From positions 64,288,172 to 64,352,171 of the forward strand of contig CM056744.1 of the NCBI GenBank assembly GCA_029851415.1: a stretch of DNA of 64,000 bases, given 5' to 3'. How positions within the stretch are numbered: the stretch's first letter is position 1; every line of letters begins with the position of its first letter. Below, in pieces: positions 44,168 to 56,334 of the stretch. Under the pieces are notes generated by a model. That model had not been told where the DNA came from. It saw nothing but the letters and a program-made list of their open reading frames with translations, and did not search any database. The translations under genes and the position numbers were made by a program. The stretch comes from Eretmocerus hayati (Eukaryota > Arthropoda > Insecta > Hymenoptera > Aphelinidae).

Positions 44168-44245
44168 AGGTCGTTATTGGTCTAGCGACAAAGCTTATGC
44201 CTCTCAAGCAAGAGGTCGTGAGTTCAAATTCCACCTATATCAATT
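44168..44245 (+). other. tRNA-like pseudogene or SINE head
   Basis: TGGTCTAGCGACAAAGC (D-arm/A-box-like), CCTCTCAAGCAAGAGG (anticodon-arm-like stem) and GTGAGTTCAAATTCCAC (T-arm/B-box-like) appear in tRNA order and are followed by a T run. The acceptor stem ends do not pair, so a working tRNA is unlikely. Confidence 0.55.
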
Positions 44246-44296
44246 TTTTTTTCAAAAAAAACTATATCTCATAACACTTTTTTTATTACTTGATAT

Positions 44297-44622
44297 TATT
44301 CACTTCAACACTTTCCATGAATCTTCAACATTTTTGTAACTGTTGAGCGTCTATCGCAAATTTACTTCAGCAATTCTTCCAACAGTAGAATCGAAACGTA
44401 TCTTGCCTCGAATTTCTGATCATTGTGCACGGGAATTTTCGTGATATTCCTCTGGAAAAGTTCGAAATTGTTCCATCGTGGTGGATATGATGAGGTATGA
44501 GAAACATCGGTTCATCAATATTCATAAATAAACTGTTCTAGGAATTGCTGGAGAAAATCCGCAATAGATGCTCAACGATTGCGAAAATGTTCAAAGGTCA
44601 CGAAGAAACCGTTGGAGTTAAT
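44297..44622. repeat. Fold-back element of about 325 bp
   Basis: Left arm (about 44297-44392) and right arm (about 44530-44622) pair through GTTGAGCGTCTATCGCAAAT with ATCCGCAATAGATGCTCAAC, and AGCAATTCTTCCAACAG with CTGTTCTAGGAATTGCT. The arms are about 80% complementary. Confidence 0.65.
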
Positions 44623-44631
44623 ATAACCACA

Positions 44632-45360
44632 TGTTACGGGAATTCGTAACGTGGGTTCTTTCATACCGCACCTGGGGAGTCCTGACTCGACAGGTAGGTA
44701 GGTAGAAATTCGGGAGTGAAATAAATACCGAGGGAATCCCTAGAGCTGCGTTCATTCGTCCGAAAGTACAATTACGAGAGAGAGACTTCACAAAATACTG
44801 GGGTTGATCCTACTTGAGTGGAGTCCGTCAAGGGCTGAGGTACTCGACTCGGAATGGCGTTAATAAACGATGTGGTCAGGTCGGTAGGTGAGTTCGTACT
44901 GAGAACTAGAAGCCCGGCGCGTGATTCTAAGGACGAGTGTACGCGACGGAGGCTCGTGGTGTAATGCGGTTCTAAGCTCCTTGCCAGAGCTTTTGAGCTC
45001 TATTTATACTATCTCAGACCCCGCGTTTCTCCTTCGTTCGTGGCTAGGAGAAATGCAGGTGAGGCGCGGCAGCGCTTTGGCCTTGCACCCCTCGTCTAGA
45101 CTCGCGGGCGTTGCTCGCGGTTTCTCGGAGTTTCTCCTAGCTTCTCGAAGTCTCCGCTTTCTGTATGCCTATACATTAATATACATAGTATATCTATAGC
45201 TTACAATACAAGGTACATCTATACGTTAAAATACCAGCTATGCCTATATGTTATACGCATATACTCCCATATGCGGAGTATATATAGAGCTAGTTGGGAA
45301 CCGACTAGTTTCCTGACACGTCCGTTCGCTGCATTAATTGCTCCCCCGAGCAATGTTACA
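44632..45360. mobile_element. Candidate solo LTR (729 bp)
   Basis: The segment starts TGTTACGGGAATTCGTAACG and ends GAGCAATGTTACA, giving TG...CA ends. It has a TATA-like TATTTATAC near 45000 in a GC-richer context, as in LTR promoters. Flanking bases do not give a convincing target duplication, and no partner LTR lies in the window. Confidence 0.35.
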
Positions 45361-47750
45361 AAGATTCGTTCGTGAAAAACAAAATTACATTTTTCTCGTG
45401 TACGTTCCTCATATTAATTTGTATTCAAAATACCTTCACGAATTCGACTTTCTTCTTAGAATTCTGAAATATTGTTCGACAATACAGTGGAATCAAGAGT
45501 AGCATATCAGAGATTTCAGTTCCAATAATTTCCTACTTAGGTCTCGGCTCGATTTCGGAGATTCCACTTGATTCTAGAAAGCGGTATTCAAAATATACAA
45601 CCTTGGCTACAAGTCGGAGTTCAAGAAATGGAGTCTGATGAGAATCTCATTTATCCAATATTTCAATTCAGCCGATGAGAGGCATCATTCGATCATTGTT
45701 ATGGAAGTTCAAGACATCTTTGTGAATCCGATTACTAACATCCCACGGTCAGATTTTCGTTCAATACAAGATTAAAAAAATTCAGTAATTTGATAGCTAA
45801 GATGCTACTCTCAGAATCATGTTTGGTATGTCAGGATGGCTAATTCATCGAGCGGTCTTAGGCCTACAGGAAGTTTTCCGGTGGACAGGAAGATTATCGA
45901 AGATATCTAATGATTCTACGCACGATGCTCATGTCGATATATTCTATACAGCTCAAAAGATTGAATGATTTTACGGGATAAGTATAACATGGGATGATCC
46001 AAGTGACATCAAGGTCTCATAGGCTAATAATTCGCTGAAAAATTGCAATTACTCAATTATTCAACAGACATTACAATTCTAGAATAGTAAAACAAATCTA
46101 AGATTATAGACTACCTAAGTCTCTCCCTCGCAAGATAGTTATGATAGATTCAAGATAACATTCATATTGTTGCAGTTCTGAGTACATCTCCATTCTGTCA
46201 GTGTTTTCCCGTTGTAGCGAGTTCTCGATCATATTACAAATCAATAATCACATTTTCCTCTTCCATTTATTGATGATCCTTTAAGTTGGAAAATTTCAAT
46301 CATATTCTGGAGTATGTTACTGTTCGAATACCGTTTTCATCATGATCATAGCTTAATTATTCAGAGATTTCAATCTAATCCTTGTTATTCCATGCTCCCC
46401 CGATCCTTGATTTCCAGAACCTGATCCATTATTCATTCTCTCATTTTATTGATGATCAATATTATCCCATTTATTCAGTTGAATTGGTAAACATTGCCAA
46501 AATTCTCTCTGTGCTCCTTGGAAATCGATCACAATTGAAATTCCATGGCTCCAGCCATTCAGATTCATCAAAATCAGATCGAATTAGTATCAGCCTTCAG
46601 TGAAAGATTGAGAAAATTGAGCAATTTTGTGTGTGATTGCAATTCATAAGTCCCAAGATTCATCATTGTTGCTTGGTTCCTGAAACAAATCTTCTGATGA
46701 TTAGTTAAGGGATTCCCCCCAGGCAACAGACTCTTGCTCCTAGTATGAAAGGTACGAAGAAAGCATCTTTGATATTGACAGAAATTGGATCAAATGTTGC
46801 TGATTCTCATCACTCTGTAATGAATTAAATTGTTCGTCATGAAGAAATCAACCCGAGCCTAGCTAAACACCGTTCACAGTACATATAATTAGAGTCATGA
46901 GACTCAAGGTTCGATTGATTTGCCAAACAGTGCCCGCAAGCATTGATTTCCAGTCACCCAACAACATTTGGGCCTGATGAAAATTTATTTTCAATGGTCT
47001 GAAATAGTTTTCACCGCTTAATTCGAGTTAGGTTAGGTTTCGCGAAAAATTACAGAAGAGCAAAAAGATGCTTCTTGACGAATTACACTATTTTACTTAT
47101 CTTCATTTTTCCAATAGGAGCCACCCAAACTGAGATATCTTTGATTTCCTCCCAGAATTGCCGTATATTTGGCTCAAGAATAAATAAAATCATATTATTT
47201 CATTCTTCGGGTACTGGACCGAGAGAAAATTCTTTTTGAAATCTATGCGATTATTTGTCAATAACTTTTAATTCTTCACACCGGTTTGTAATGCGCCCTA
47301 TAATGTCTTTTATCAAGCTGAAGTGAGAAATCAATGATGATTCAGATCAAACTTGCTCAAATGCCTTAGTCCCCCATGTTTCTATTGCGGGCCACCCTTA
47401 TTTTGACGAGTAATACGATAGCTCAGAGCCTGAATCGGACGCGATCAACCGAACCTGATTGTCGCTCGTTCTATTTGTAAGTATGTAATACTCGGCTATT
47501 ACGCATGCGCGTTATTTCATACTTCAGATCCCACCTGTTCATGAGTTTAAACGCCTCAGTGTAGGCCTAACGCGATAGTGAATATTCGCATTTCCACTTG
47601 CCAGCTTTAGCGCAATTATTCATTCATTAATATCCCTAATCCCAAACTATTACTCTGAGTCTCATGCGTGGACGTGCTCCACTGGACGCAGTGCCTGTAC
47701 CAGGGCGTTATTGCAGACTTATCTAGCAGAAATTTTAGTCAATGTTTTGT
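45361..47750. other. AT-rich intergenic sequence, nothing recognised
   Basis: No open frame above about 70 codons with a recognisable domain, and no strong repeat was seen in this 2.4-kb stretch. Confidence 0.45.
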
Positions 47751-49083
47751 TAGCGATCCTCCAGGTAGTGATCTGCGGATACGCTTACGTCTTTTAGCTC
47801 TACTCGGTTAGAGCAAAACCAGATTCCGCGCCCCTAATACACGCGGCTATGGGCCCTGGCGAGTATACAGCTGCCCTGGAAGTACTGTTAGTGTTATTGG
47901 CGCGGCCCAATATACGGGTGTTGAAGCCTCATCTTTATATGATTCAAAGGCTCGAATAATAGGTTGTTCATCTAATAACCAATATTAATAAGAATTGCTG
48001 TTTGAAAACGGGATGGGGGAGTGGAATGAATAAACAACAAAAACATGCAATTTTGTCATTTTTTCGGTTTTTCCATTATAACTCGAAAAATATTTTTCGA
48101 AATAGTTTTTCGGAGAAATTCGTCGAAAATGATTTGTAGATCTTTGGACTATCTACAAGAATGATAAAGATTCTTTCCCTCATGAAATGGATCCGTTTGG
48201 AGTTATTCTTGATCAAATTTATAATCGAATTCGTTAAAATAGATTCGCAAAAATGTTCTTAACGAGTTCTATAACTGTTTTTCCGAGATAGTTGAGTCAA
48301 TTTCGAACGAAAGAGTCTCTTGGCCTCATTTCGATTATTTTCGAGTGATGAAGAAAGCAAATTTCGCAACTTACACTCCTAAGTGCGATGACTGCACTAT
48401 AAGTTGAACGTTGCGGAATCCACTTTTCTCATTACTCGAAAACGATCGAACTCAGGAAAAAATACCTGGAGACCTTTTTTGTGGAAAATCGACTCAATCA
48501 TCTTGGTAAAATAGTTTGAACCCGTTATGAACAATTTTTGCGAATTTATTCAAACAAATTCGACTTCAACTTTGGATCAAGAACAACTCCAAAGGAATGC
48601 ATTTTGCAAGGGAAAGAGTGTGGATTACTCTTAGGGATTGTTTGAAGATCTTCAAATTACTTCTTCATAAGATTTCCCGGGAAACCAATAATTTTCGACT
48701 TATGATGGAGAAAACCGAAAAAAGAGCAGAATAAGTTGCCCGCGGGTAGTTCCTAACCCATATAACAGGCACATTTTCGTTCACAAAAATCTCAAAATAT
48801 TTCCCAATTAGAGCTAAACGAAGAGTTATCCAGGCCAAGTTAGATGATTATGAAGCCTGGTTAACTCATCGTTTAGCCTTAATTGGAAAAGATGCTGAGA
48901 TTTTTGTGAACAAAGTTCAGCGTGCATGGCAACCGCATCACCTTAACCGCAAAATTCAGATACATGAGTGATGCAGCGAAGCTGCTGCACTTTCAAACAA
49001 GCGCGCGTTCTACGTTCCACTGAACGTGTTCCCCACAATATATATAGCTGATCATCCGCAGATCACTACCTGGAGGATCGCTA
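47751..49083. mobile_element. Inverted-repeat element with nested palindromes, 1.33 kb
   Basis: A perfect 30-bp inverted repeat (47751-47780 and 49054-49083) begins TAGCGATCCTCCAGGTAGTG. Inside, about 48050-48395 and 48410-48740 are long imperfect reverse complements, and a smaller hairpin lies at 48779-48911. No transposase frame. The outermost flanks retain weak similarity, so the true ends may lie a little outside. Confidence 0.75.
48779..48911. repeat. Nested hairpin within the inverted-repeat element
   Basis: GTTCACAAAAATCTCA at 48779 pairs with TGAGATTTTTGTGAAC ending at 48911. The inner AAACGA-AGAGTTA-CCAGGC side pairs with GCCTGGTTAACTCATCGTTT. The loop is 20 bp. Confidence 0.8.
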
Positions 49084-49990
49084 ATGTTTTGTGGTACAGA
49101 TTAGCAGACAGTCATCCCAGTGTTTTGATCATGAGTGACAAGTTTTAGCTGTCATTTTGGTGGCTTGTTTATTTATCAGATATGTATTCTTTCAACTCTA
49201 TACATTACTATTATATCCCTATTCAAAAGAACTCAATACTTTGTGTTTATTCTTTTCAGGTACTTCAGACAGTAGTGGTGATGGAGAAAAAAAGTCATTC
49301 TCATTGCCAAACTTATGCCAGGAATTATAGTTGGATAGATTATACTGAACGAAACTTTAATACTATGGACTCAAGCTGTTTCTGCTTCTGACGGACATCA
49401 TAATTCTCATTTAGAAGGCTATATATCAGCCACAGAGTGATCCTAATTCTATGTTCAGGCATGTATGAATCACAATGTGGTCATTTTGATGAAAAATATG
49501 AGATGAGCTAATGCGACATTTGGTTCCTTTCAGGTCTTATGTATTATCCCAACCAATTATCACAGAGTCATGATTGGTGTATCAAGTCTGTACCATCATA
49601 AGCATATACGCCATGTATTGGCTCATGTCACTTAGCGTCTATTCATTTTTCCTGGTGTAAAGTAAAAAGTAGATGGGACAGCAATCAAGTATTCCTCTTA
49701 GGTATGATCAAACTGTAACTAAGAAGGTGATCTTATAACAGTTGAGTTGGACTGATGCGACAACTTAATATTTGGGTAATCTTATAGGCACGTCAGGTCC
49801 CTTGTTCCGCCGTTCCTATATTATATAGTATATACTGTAGTAACTACTACACGTCCAGCAAGAGATTTACAATGAAGGAAAGAGTTTTCTGCCTAAAACG
49901 CTTACATACGTATTATGGTCCTCATTAATTTGAATTTCCACCTTTTTTTTGGGACCTGCGACATATGTACACTTTTTGATCGTTCGATTG
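49084..49990. other. Intergenic sequence, nothing recognised
   Basis: Short frames without domains. Confidence 0.35.
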
Positions 49991-49995
49991 CAACC

Positions 49996-50089
49996 AGTCT
50001 GATAGCTCAGTGGTTAGCGTGTGCGCTTTCAGTTTTGCCGACCATGGATTGATTCCCGGTTAAGCAACTTTTTTTTTTTTTTTTTTTTT
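49996..50089 (+). other. tRNA-derived pseudogene with poly-T
   Basis: A canonical A-box TAGCTCAGTGG (50003-50013) and B-box-like GGATTGATTCC (50046-50056) are in tRNA spacing, followed by a 20-nt T run (about 50069-50089). The anticodon and acceptor stems do not pair properly. It is best read as a tRNA pseudogene or SINE head. Confidence 0.65.
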
Positions 50090-50289
50090 ATTATTATTAA
50101 ATCTCTTTTTTCACATCACGAGGACGACGAATAATTGTGGGATTCTTGGGACTTCATACTTGTTGCTTTATTGGTGCATTAGAAAAAAACTTAAATCTTA
50201 ACTACTCAATTATACGACAGATTCAACTTATTTACTTTATTATTTTAAAAATACTATCATGGATTTTCTAATCAATTCTGAAATCTTGC

Positions 50290-50600
50290 AGCCCCCTCGC
50301 CCCTGGTTTTATTGGCGTTTTTACTAACTTACAGTATTTACTCAATTCCAAAAGCTTGAATTTTCTACGAGATTTTCTAAGCAATTTTGGAATTCTCTCA
50401 GACCCCTCACCCCTGGTTTCATTGGTGTATTTACTAACTTACATTATTTTCTCAATTTCAAAAATAACATTATGGAATTTTTCATCAAATTTGAGATTTT
50501 TACAGACCCCTCACCCCTGGTTTTATTGGCGTATTCGCACTAATTTACATTATTCACTCATAATTATAAAACATTATGATGGATGTTCTATTCTATATCA
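50290..50600. repeat. Three tandem units of about 105-110 bp
   Basis: CAG(C/A)CCCCTC(G/A)CCCCTGGTTT begins units near 50290, 50399 and 50504. Each continues with ATTGG(C/T)GT(A/T)TT, CTAACTTACA and an A/T-rich part. Confidence 0.8.
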
Positions 50601-50659
50601 AGATCGCTGTTACTAACAAACATGATTCCAGTCCATAATAATAGACGAACTTCTATATA

Positions 50660-50725
50660 TACGTACTAGGGGGGGGGGGGGGCAAGCCCCCCTGCTCGCT
50701 CCGCTCGCCAACCCCCGCTACTCCT
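50660..50725. other. Candidate Helitron-type end: CTAG plus G run and GCTCGCTCCGCTCGCC
   Basis: TACTAG precedes a run of about 13 G, then a C run and a GC-rich CTCGCTCCGCTCGCC block. It lies just 5' of helicase remnants. CTAG-type ends and GC-rich hairpins are seen in Helitrons, but an exact terminus is not proven. Confidence 0.3.
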
Positions 50726-50804
50726 GATTATTGATTTAAAGGAGTGGAGAATCAATAGTCCATCCATAGTAACTTAAGAAGTAATGAAAGTCTAGTCAGT
50801 TTCA

Positions 50805-51984
50805 TTGATGGTCCTGGAGATTGTGGAGAAACTTCCTTGTAAAGGTCTCTCATTTAATATTTTTTATCCCAAAAGAAGAAGATTCTGCCAATGGCGTGTA
50901 CGAGTATTGAGTCGATTTTTTTCACCACAAGGTATGACAAGTCATAGATACTTCAGAATACCCTTGGATCTAGAAAGTATTGAGAGTATTTTTTTGAAAT
51001 CTGATGCCGATGAGAAGAAATTGAGGGAAGCAGGTGTTATCATCTCGGGTGAAGCATCAGTGATTCCCAAAGAAGCGTTGGAGGTGGTGGATAGAACACT
51101 CCGTGACGCTTTTTACAATGACTCACCCTTTGGTCGAATATTGGTGATTTCAGGCGGGGATTTCAGACAAATCCTGCCAGTTTTGACCAATGGGAATAGA
51201 CATTCTATAATCCAGGAAATTATCACATCGTCAGCCTTATGGCAATTGTTTAATATAATGAAGCTGACTAAAAATTTGAGATCTAAGGACCTGATTTTTC
51301 TAACATCCTTCTGGTAGAGGTGAGGGTAGAATTGATGAAGTGAAAGTGAGACCTGAGCGGAAGAGTAATGATGTACGTAGAACCCATATCCAAAGACATC
51401 AATGAAGATATTGCTACGAATAGAGTTGTTCTGTCATCTCATGAAGAAAATATCATAAAATTGAATAAGAAAATCTTGGAAATGTTCGATGGTCCGACTC
51501 CATCTTACTAAGCGTTGATCATGCGACTCACAAAGGTGTAGATCAAACCGAGGAGCACACTCATCTGGAATATTCAACCGAGTTTCTGAATAGAATTAGA
51601 GACGGTTTAACTCCACATGGACTTGATTTGAACGTAAATGCTATTGTGATGTTGATTTGGAATCTGATGATTCGGAATCTGAGAGTGGCGAAGGGTTTAT
51701 GTAATGGGGTTCGATTAAAGATTAGGTAATTGTACAAGCATGATATTGAAGCGGAAGTGATAAGTGGGGAGAATATGGGGACAATAGTTTTCGTACCCAA
51801 GCTAACACTAACCAAGGGTGAGTCTTTCCTGCCGTTTGTAGTTCACAGGGAACAGCTCCCTGTGGTCTCGGTATTGGCAATGACAATTAATAAGTCTCCA
51901 CGTGGAAGTTTAGATGAGGTTGATATTTATATAAAACGACAAATTCTCTCCAATGGACAGCTTTACGTTGCTCTTCCTCGGTGA
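50805..51984 (+). pseudogene. Helitron-type PIF1-family helicase remnant
   Basis: The first frame (to 51317) reads ADEKKLREAGVIISGEAS, where the family has a Walker-B type DEAS, so that motif is damaged. It continues with IPKEALEVVDRTLRD and the helicase block GDFRQILPVLTNG. Frame-broken sequence between 51340 and 51720 reads NRVVLSSHEENIIKLN and HGLDLNVNAIVML. A second frame (51730-51984) ends TINKSPRGSLDEV then GQLYVALPR, the C-terminal PIF1 block (TINKSQ-x-L, GQLYVALSR). Walker A and the rolling-circle Rep domain are absent. It would unwind DNA during rolling-circle transposition when intact; here it is fragmentary. Confidence 0.8.
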
Positions 51985-53400
51985 AGAGATCAGAAGAATT
52001 CGTTTATTGAAAATAGATTCGATGGTTCAGATGAGATCGGAAAAGGTTGTTTGGGACGGGGTATCTGATGTTTGATATTTTTGTCATATATGATTGGAAA
52101 TTCAAGTATATTGTTCTCAAATTCCGTTAAGATGGAGTGAAATCTGGAGTTGGGGGAAACGATACAAGTATATGAACTGAGGGAGCAGGTAATCTTGTGG
52201 TGTTTGAACGAACAGTTCGAGGGAAAAGGTTGGAGAAGAATACGGCAAGTGCTCAAAATGATCAGATCGATCTACAGGAATTGAGTGTTCGGATGAAATA
52301 ATAGCATTGCATGAAACAGAGAATATTCATTTCGAGAATTCACAGCGAATGTGAAAAATTCCTGGACTCAATTATTCGAAGAATAGAGTCCAAATTGGAG
52401 ATGAAACAACGTTAGTAATTCAGTTAATTGATATGTATATCTATGATTAGAGATGTTAATGACATTGATATTACAGAACTATAGTTGCGTATGTTGACAA
52501 AGTATTTCGCGAATCTGAGTTCCAGAAAAAGGGCGATGGGAGTGAATTAGTGAGGTGCGTACAGAATGGTTAACTTTGAACGAAATTGAGGATAATATTA
52601 GCAAATTAATCATCATATCAAATTGAGTATACGTGTATAAGTGATGATGTATGGAGAACCATATTCAAAGACATGACTGGAGATATTTCTACGAATAGAG
52701 TTGTTCTGTCATCTCATAACGAGAATATCATCGAATTGAACAAGAGAATCGCGAATATGACGTTGGAATATACAACAAAATGAAATTTAAAGATATACCT
52801 TTGAAAAAAGGAACAATAAGTGAGTTGAATTGGTGATGTTTCGACTATATGACACGATTTTCACACAAATCTTGTCGATTCTCCAGCGATAGAGGTTTAT
52901 CTGAAGGATCAATGCGTTCAAAGGAATGAAAAGAATAAAAGTGGAATTCTGAGTGTACACAAATATACGTCACAAACTTGATGTTATTGTTGTGAAAGAT
53001 GGAAACGGTCAAATTGATACGTACGATCGTGGAGTGGAGTTAGAAGTTTGCGGTGACTTACAAGAGAAGAGGTAATTTTCTGATCAATCAGATAAGAGTG
53101 GAAAGAATCGTTTCGAAATTGATTTCATTGAGTGGTCTTTACAGGTTCAACGTACATGTGACAGTGGAGGCTGAAGATGAATTGAAATTGTTAGGTGGTG
53201 AAAAGATGGAAATTGAGAACTCGATTCTGGAAAATGAAGTTTATGTTGTGGAAGAGTGTTCCGTCACACAAAGATTTTGGTTATTGATTTTTGATTCTCG
53301 GATATACTGTAAGATTTTTCTAATTCACATTTTTTTGGAAGAAATATACATCTTCTTCGTAACCCAAGCTCACTTTAAATGTTGCAATAATTGAATAATG
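51985..53400. other. Diverged Helitron-derived sequence, including a second helicase piece
   Basis: 52641-52760 repeats the DNA of 51368-51485 (shared GAATAGAGTTGTTCTGTCAT), so part of the helicase region is duplicated. The open frame at 53053-53394 contains RFNVHVTVEAEDEL, which is faintly like an OB-fold (RPA-type) strand pattern found in some Helitron ORFs; that reading is weak. Confidence 0.4.
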
Positions 53401-53474
53401 AGACGGAAAATAATGATGATGAGAACGAGATCATTTCTAGAAGGCTGCAGAGGGAAATTGACAAGACTAAGGGA

Positions 53475-53735
53475 CCTGCAGGGGCTCAGAAAAATTGACG
53501 GGCCCTCAGGGGATCTCAGGGGAATCTCTCAGCCCCTAAGGTGAATATGGAACGTAATTTAGGTTATTTGGTCAGAGGCACTCGGGGCCCTCAGGGGCCC
53601 TCGGGGGCCCTCAAGGGACCTCAAAGGACCTCAGAGGCCCTCAGGGGCCCTCCTGGGCATTCAAGGCAGTCAAGGGAATTCAGGGGAGTTCAAGGGAATT
53701 CAGAGGAATTCAGGGGAATTCACAGGAATCTCATT
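53475..53735. repeat. Decanucleotide repeat with drifting consensus
   Basis: Roughly 10-bp units run from GGGGCCCTCA-like words in the left part to GGGAATTCAG-like words at the right end. A frame crossing it reads collagen-like Gly-Pro but is an artefact of the period. Confidence 0.8.
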
Positions 53736-53739
53736 CTTA

Positions 53740-54930
53740 CTACTATATATTAGGGGGAGATATGCGCGTGTGACACGAACAAGAGTAAACATGTCCAGCT
53801 GCGCAGCGCCTATATATGTATACACAGCGCAGCCGAAACAGTGGAACGATGACCGTTTCTAAGAATCTGACGTGCCTTTAACATCGGCCTAATATTTCAG
53901 GTTTTGAAGTGAGCTCTGAGTGAAGTTTGAAATGTTTAGATCAAAAATTGACATTCTGTTCATTTCAACACATGGGTACAATGCTAGTGGATGACTTGGA
54001 GAATATATAAGTGAGTGAACTGTGCCATACGATATTAGCATGCAAATGTCGTGCAACTTCTCACACCAAATGAGTGGCACAGCTATCTGATTAGATGGCA
54101 GCATGCTCAAGCTTTATACACCAAAACATCAAGATGTGTCTACATGCCATCACTCGGCCACCCATACCTGTGTCATGCAAATGATTTGAGTTTGTGATCA
54201 AGTGTGTTATTGGTGACAGAAGACTGTGAGTGTTTGTTAAAAAAGGATGAGGACCACTTCTCACGTCTGACTTTGTTTATCACTCAATCATACCTGTTAT
54301 TTCAAAATATTTGTCAAGCGCTATTCTAAAAACCCATCTCAAAATGTTTAAAGGTTCTCGTTTTGCTTTTGCTGAGATATTGTGAGTAATAATAAAATGA
54401 ATGAATATTGTTCTCATGTATGCAGCCATCTTGATAGTCAAATGACAAGTGCTATCATAGAACAAGATAATCAGTCCTATTTTGAATTCTGTTTAACATT
54501 TCCAGCGAATGAGATAATTTCTTAATGAGAGCATCTGCATGATGACATTAATTACTCCCAGCCATTCCAAAGCTGTATGGAGTTTATACACCTGGAATTT
54601 CTTTTACTATTTTGATCCTTACGCCTAAGTTTCCAACAAGCAGAATGAATATTTTGATAACTATCTCCAGACTTTTCTTGGCATTGACACTCACAAAAGA
54701 GTTCATTGACTGAAAATTCTTATCATGAACCCAATATTATTCCTTTCAACAAAATTGAATGAATTGATTTAGAACTTCATCTCAATAATAAGGAAACCTC
54801 TTGCTTGAGGCATTCTCTACCTTTTCCAAAAAAATATTTGGGATCCTCATAGTTTTGTTAGTTCTGATCTAACTCCAACATTCCATTCACTATTCCATGG
54901 CCCTTCATTTTCATCATAAGGCAGCATATA
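53740..54930. other. Intergenic sequence, nothing recognised
   Basis: AT-rich with a GC-containing hairpin-like CTGCGCAGCGCC near 53799 and CAGCGCAGCCG near 53825. No gene seen. Confidence 0.35.
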
Positions 54931-54934
54931 CAAC

Positions 54935-55380
54935 AAGAGAGATTGATTGATTGATTCCTTTTTATTCGTCCGTAGACAAAAAATAGCCAATTGCATATGG
55001 TTACATATGACACGCGTCGGAAATACATATATTATAAATCGTATATATTTGGTCAGGGATTCATCATACATATATCACAATTCGTGACTAGTCAGATTGC
55101 ACAGAGTGCGCGAGAAATCCACTCAGATGTGAATAAACTAGAATTTAAACAGTTTTTTAAAAGTCAGGAGCCCAATTACATATCACAGAGTACTTCAGTC
55201 TAGTGACAAAAGGTCACATATACCTAACAATTCAATATAAAAAGAAGAAAAATGAAATACCAAAGAAAAGAGCTCGGACGTATCAAAGATTGATATTGTC
55301 TCTTGTCCACGTCAATCTTCTGGGAGGGTTGCGATAGAATGAATTCTTCCAAAGCCTGCTTGAAGAATGGAATTTTCTTC

Positions 55381-55433
<53 letters not shown>

Positions 55434-55440
55434 TTGACAG
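54935..55440 (-). mobile_element. 3' end of the CR1/L2-like element, copy 2
   Basis: Minus-strand sequence encodes IPFFKQALEEFILSQ then QKIDVDKRQYQ, matching the end of copy 1 at 35737-35800. The 3' UTR shows GGACGAATAAAAA and a (AATC)n tail at about 54940-54955. An expanded (GA)n tract replaces the part upstream of the protein end. Confidence 0.7.
55385..55434. repeat. (GA)n microsatellite
   Basis: About 24 GA units at the upstream edge of the CR1/L2-like copy. Copy 1 has a short (GA)n at the corresponding place near 35898-35910. Confidence 0.9.
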
Positions 55441-56334
55441 GCGTAAGGGAGGGTTAGGTTCCTCCCTCACACAGAGTCTCTGCCCATGAGTTGCATCAAG
55501 TTGCGTTATCCATCAGCAGTTGCCTGTGAGCATCTCTTATACTGCTCATGCTACAGTTTGAGATTGATATATTAGTTATCCTCCTTGAATCCATCACTTC
55601 CAGTTCAATGATTGGATCAATGCAAATTCAACATTGCAGTAATTGTGTGTCTATCTGATTAGATTCTACCTGTGTTGTGATTCATTTAAATATTAGCAAT
55701 CCAATTTTCCATGCATCTGAGAGATCTCTCAGGGCTCTATGGTCAGCTGATCCATATTTGAAGTACAGCAGGCAGTATCTTTGTACTTGATATGGCAGGA
55801 ATGGATGAGGTTTTCAACTTTTATTGGTGAGTATATCTGGTTTTTAACACTGTTTTTTAGTTTTGTTGATAAGAATTTGAAATATAAGAATTAAAATTTG
55901 CATAAGAAGAATTTGAAGTATCATTCGAGTGATGTTTATTGGCTCATTAAGTGACAGAATAATTTTGGCTCATACGATAGCAATGAATTGATTCAAAGAG
56001 TGGCTCTCATGTGTTCAGGCTTATTCAATAGAGGAAGCATAAGCTGTTTGGTTCACTCGATAACATTAGTGTATGGCAGAATGAATACATTCTGCAACAA
56101 AAATGCCAAAAAGGAGTTTGTCGCTTGAAAGTTTTTGATGTAGCTGATATGTCTTCTGAGGTGTTGCAGGTAGAGAGTTACTTCAAGTCATCATTACTGT
56201 ACTGTTCTTACACAAACCACAGTAGTGTATGTGTTGGTGCCTGTAGGAAGAATGAGTTAATCAGTTTAAATGTCGGAAGATGACCCTTATTCAAACTCAT
56301 ATTTTTGTGACCCACTGATCCGTGTGATGGCGAT
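55441..56334. other. Intergenic sequence, nothing recognised
   Basis: AT-rich, with no frames or repeats worth naming. Confidence 0.35.

Noticed and set aside
49996..50089. Functional tRNA gene
   Set aside because: A- and B-boxes are good but the acceptor and anticodon stems do not pair.
53541..53753. Collagen-like Gly-Pro ORF
   Set aside because: It is produced by the 10-bp repeat period; the reading is an artefact of GGGGCCCTCA units.
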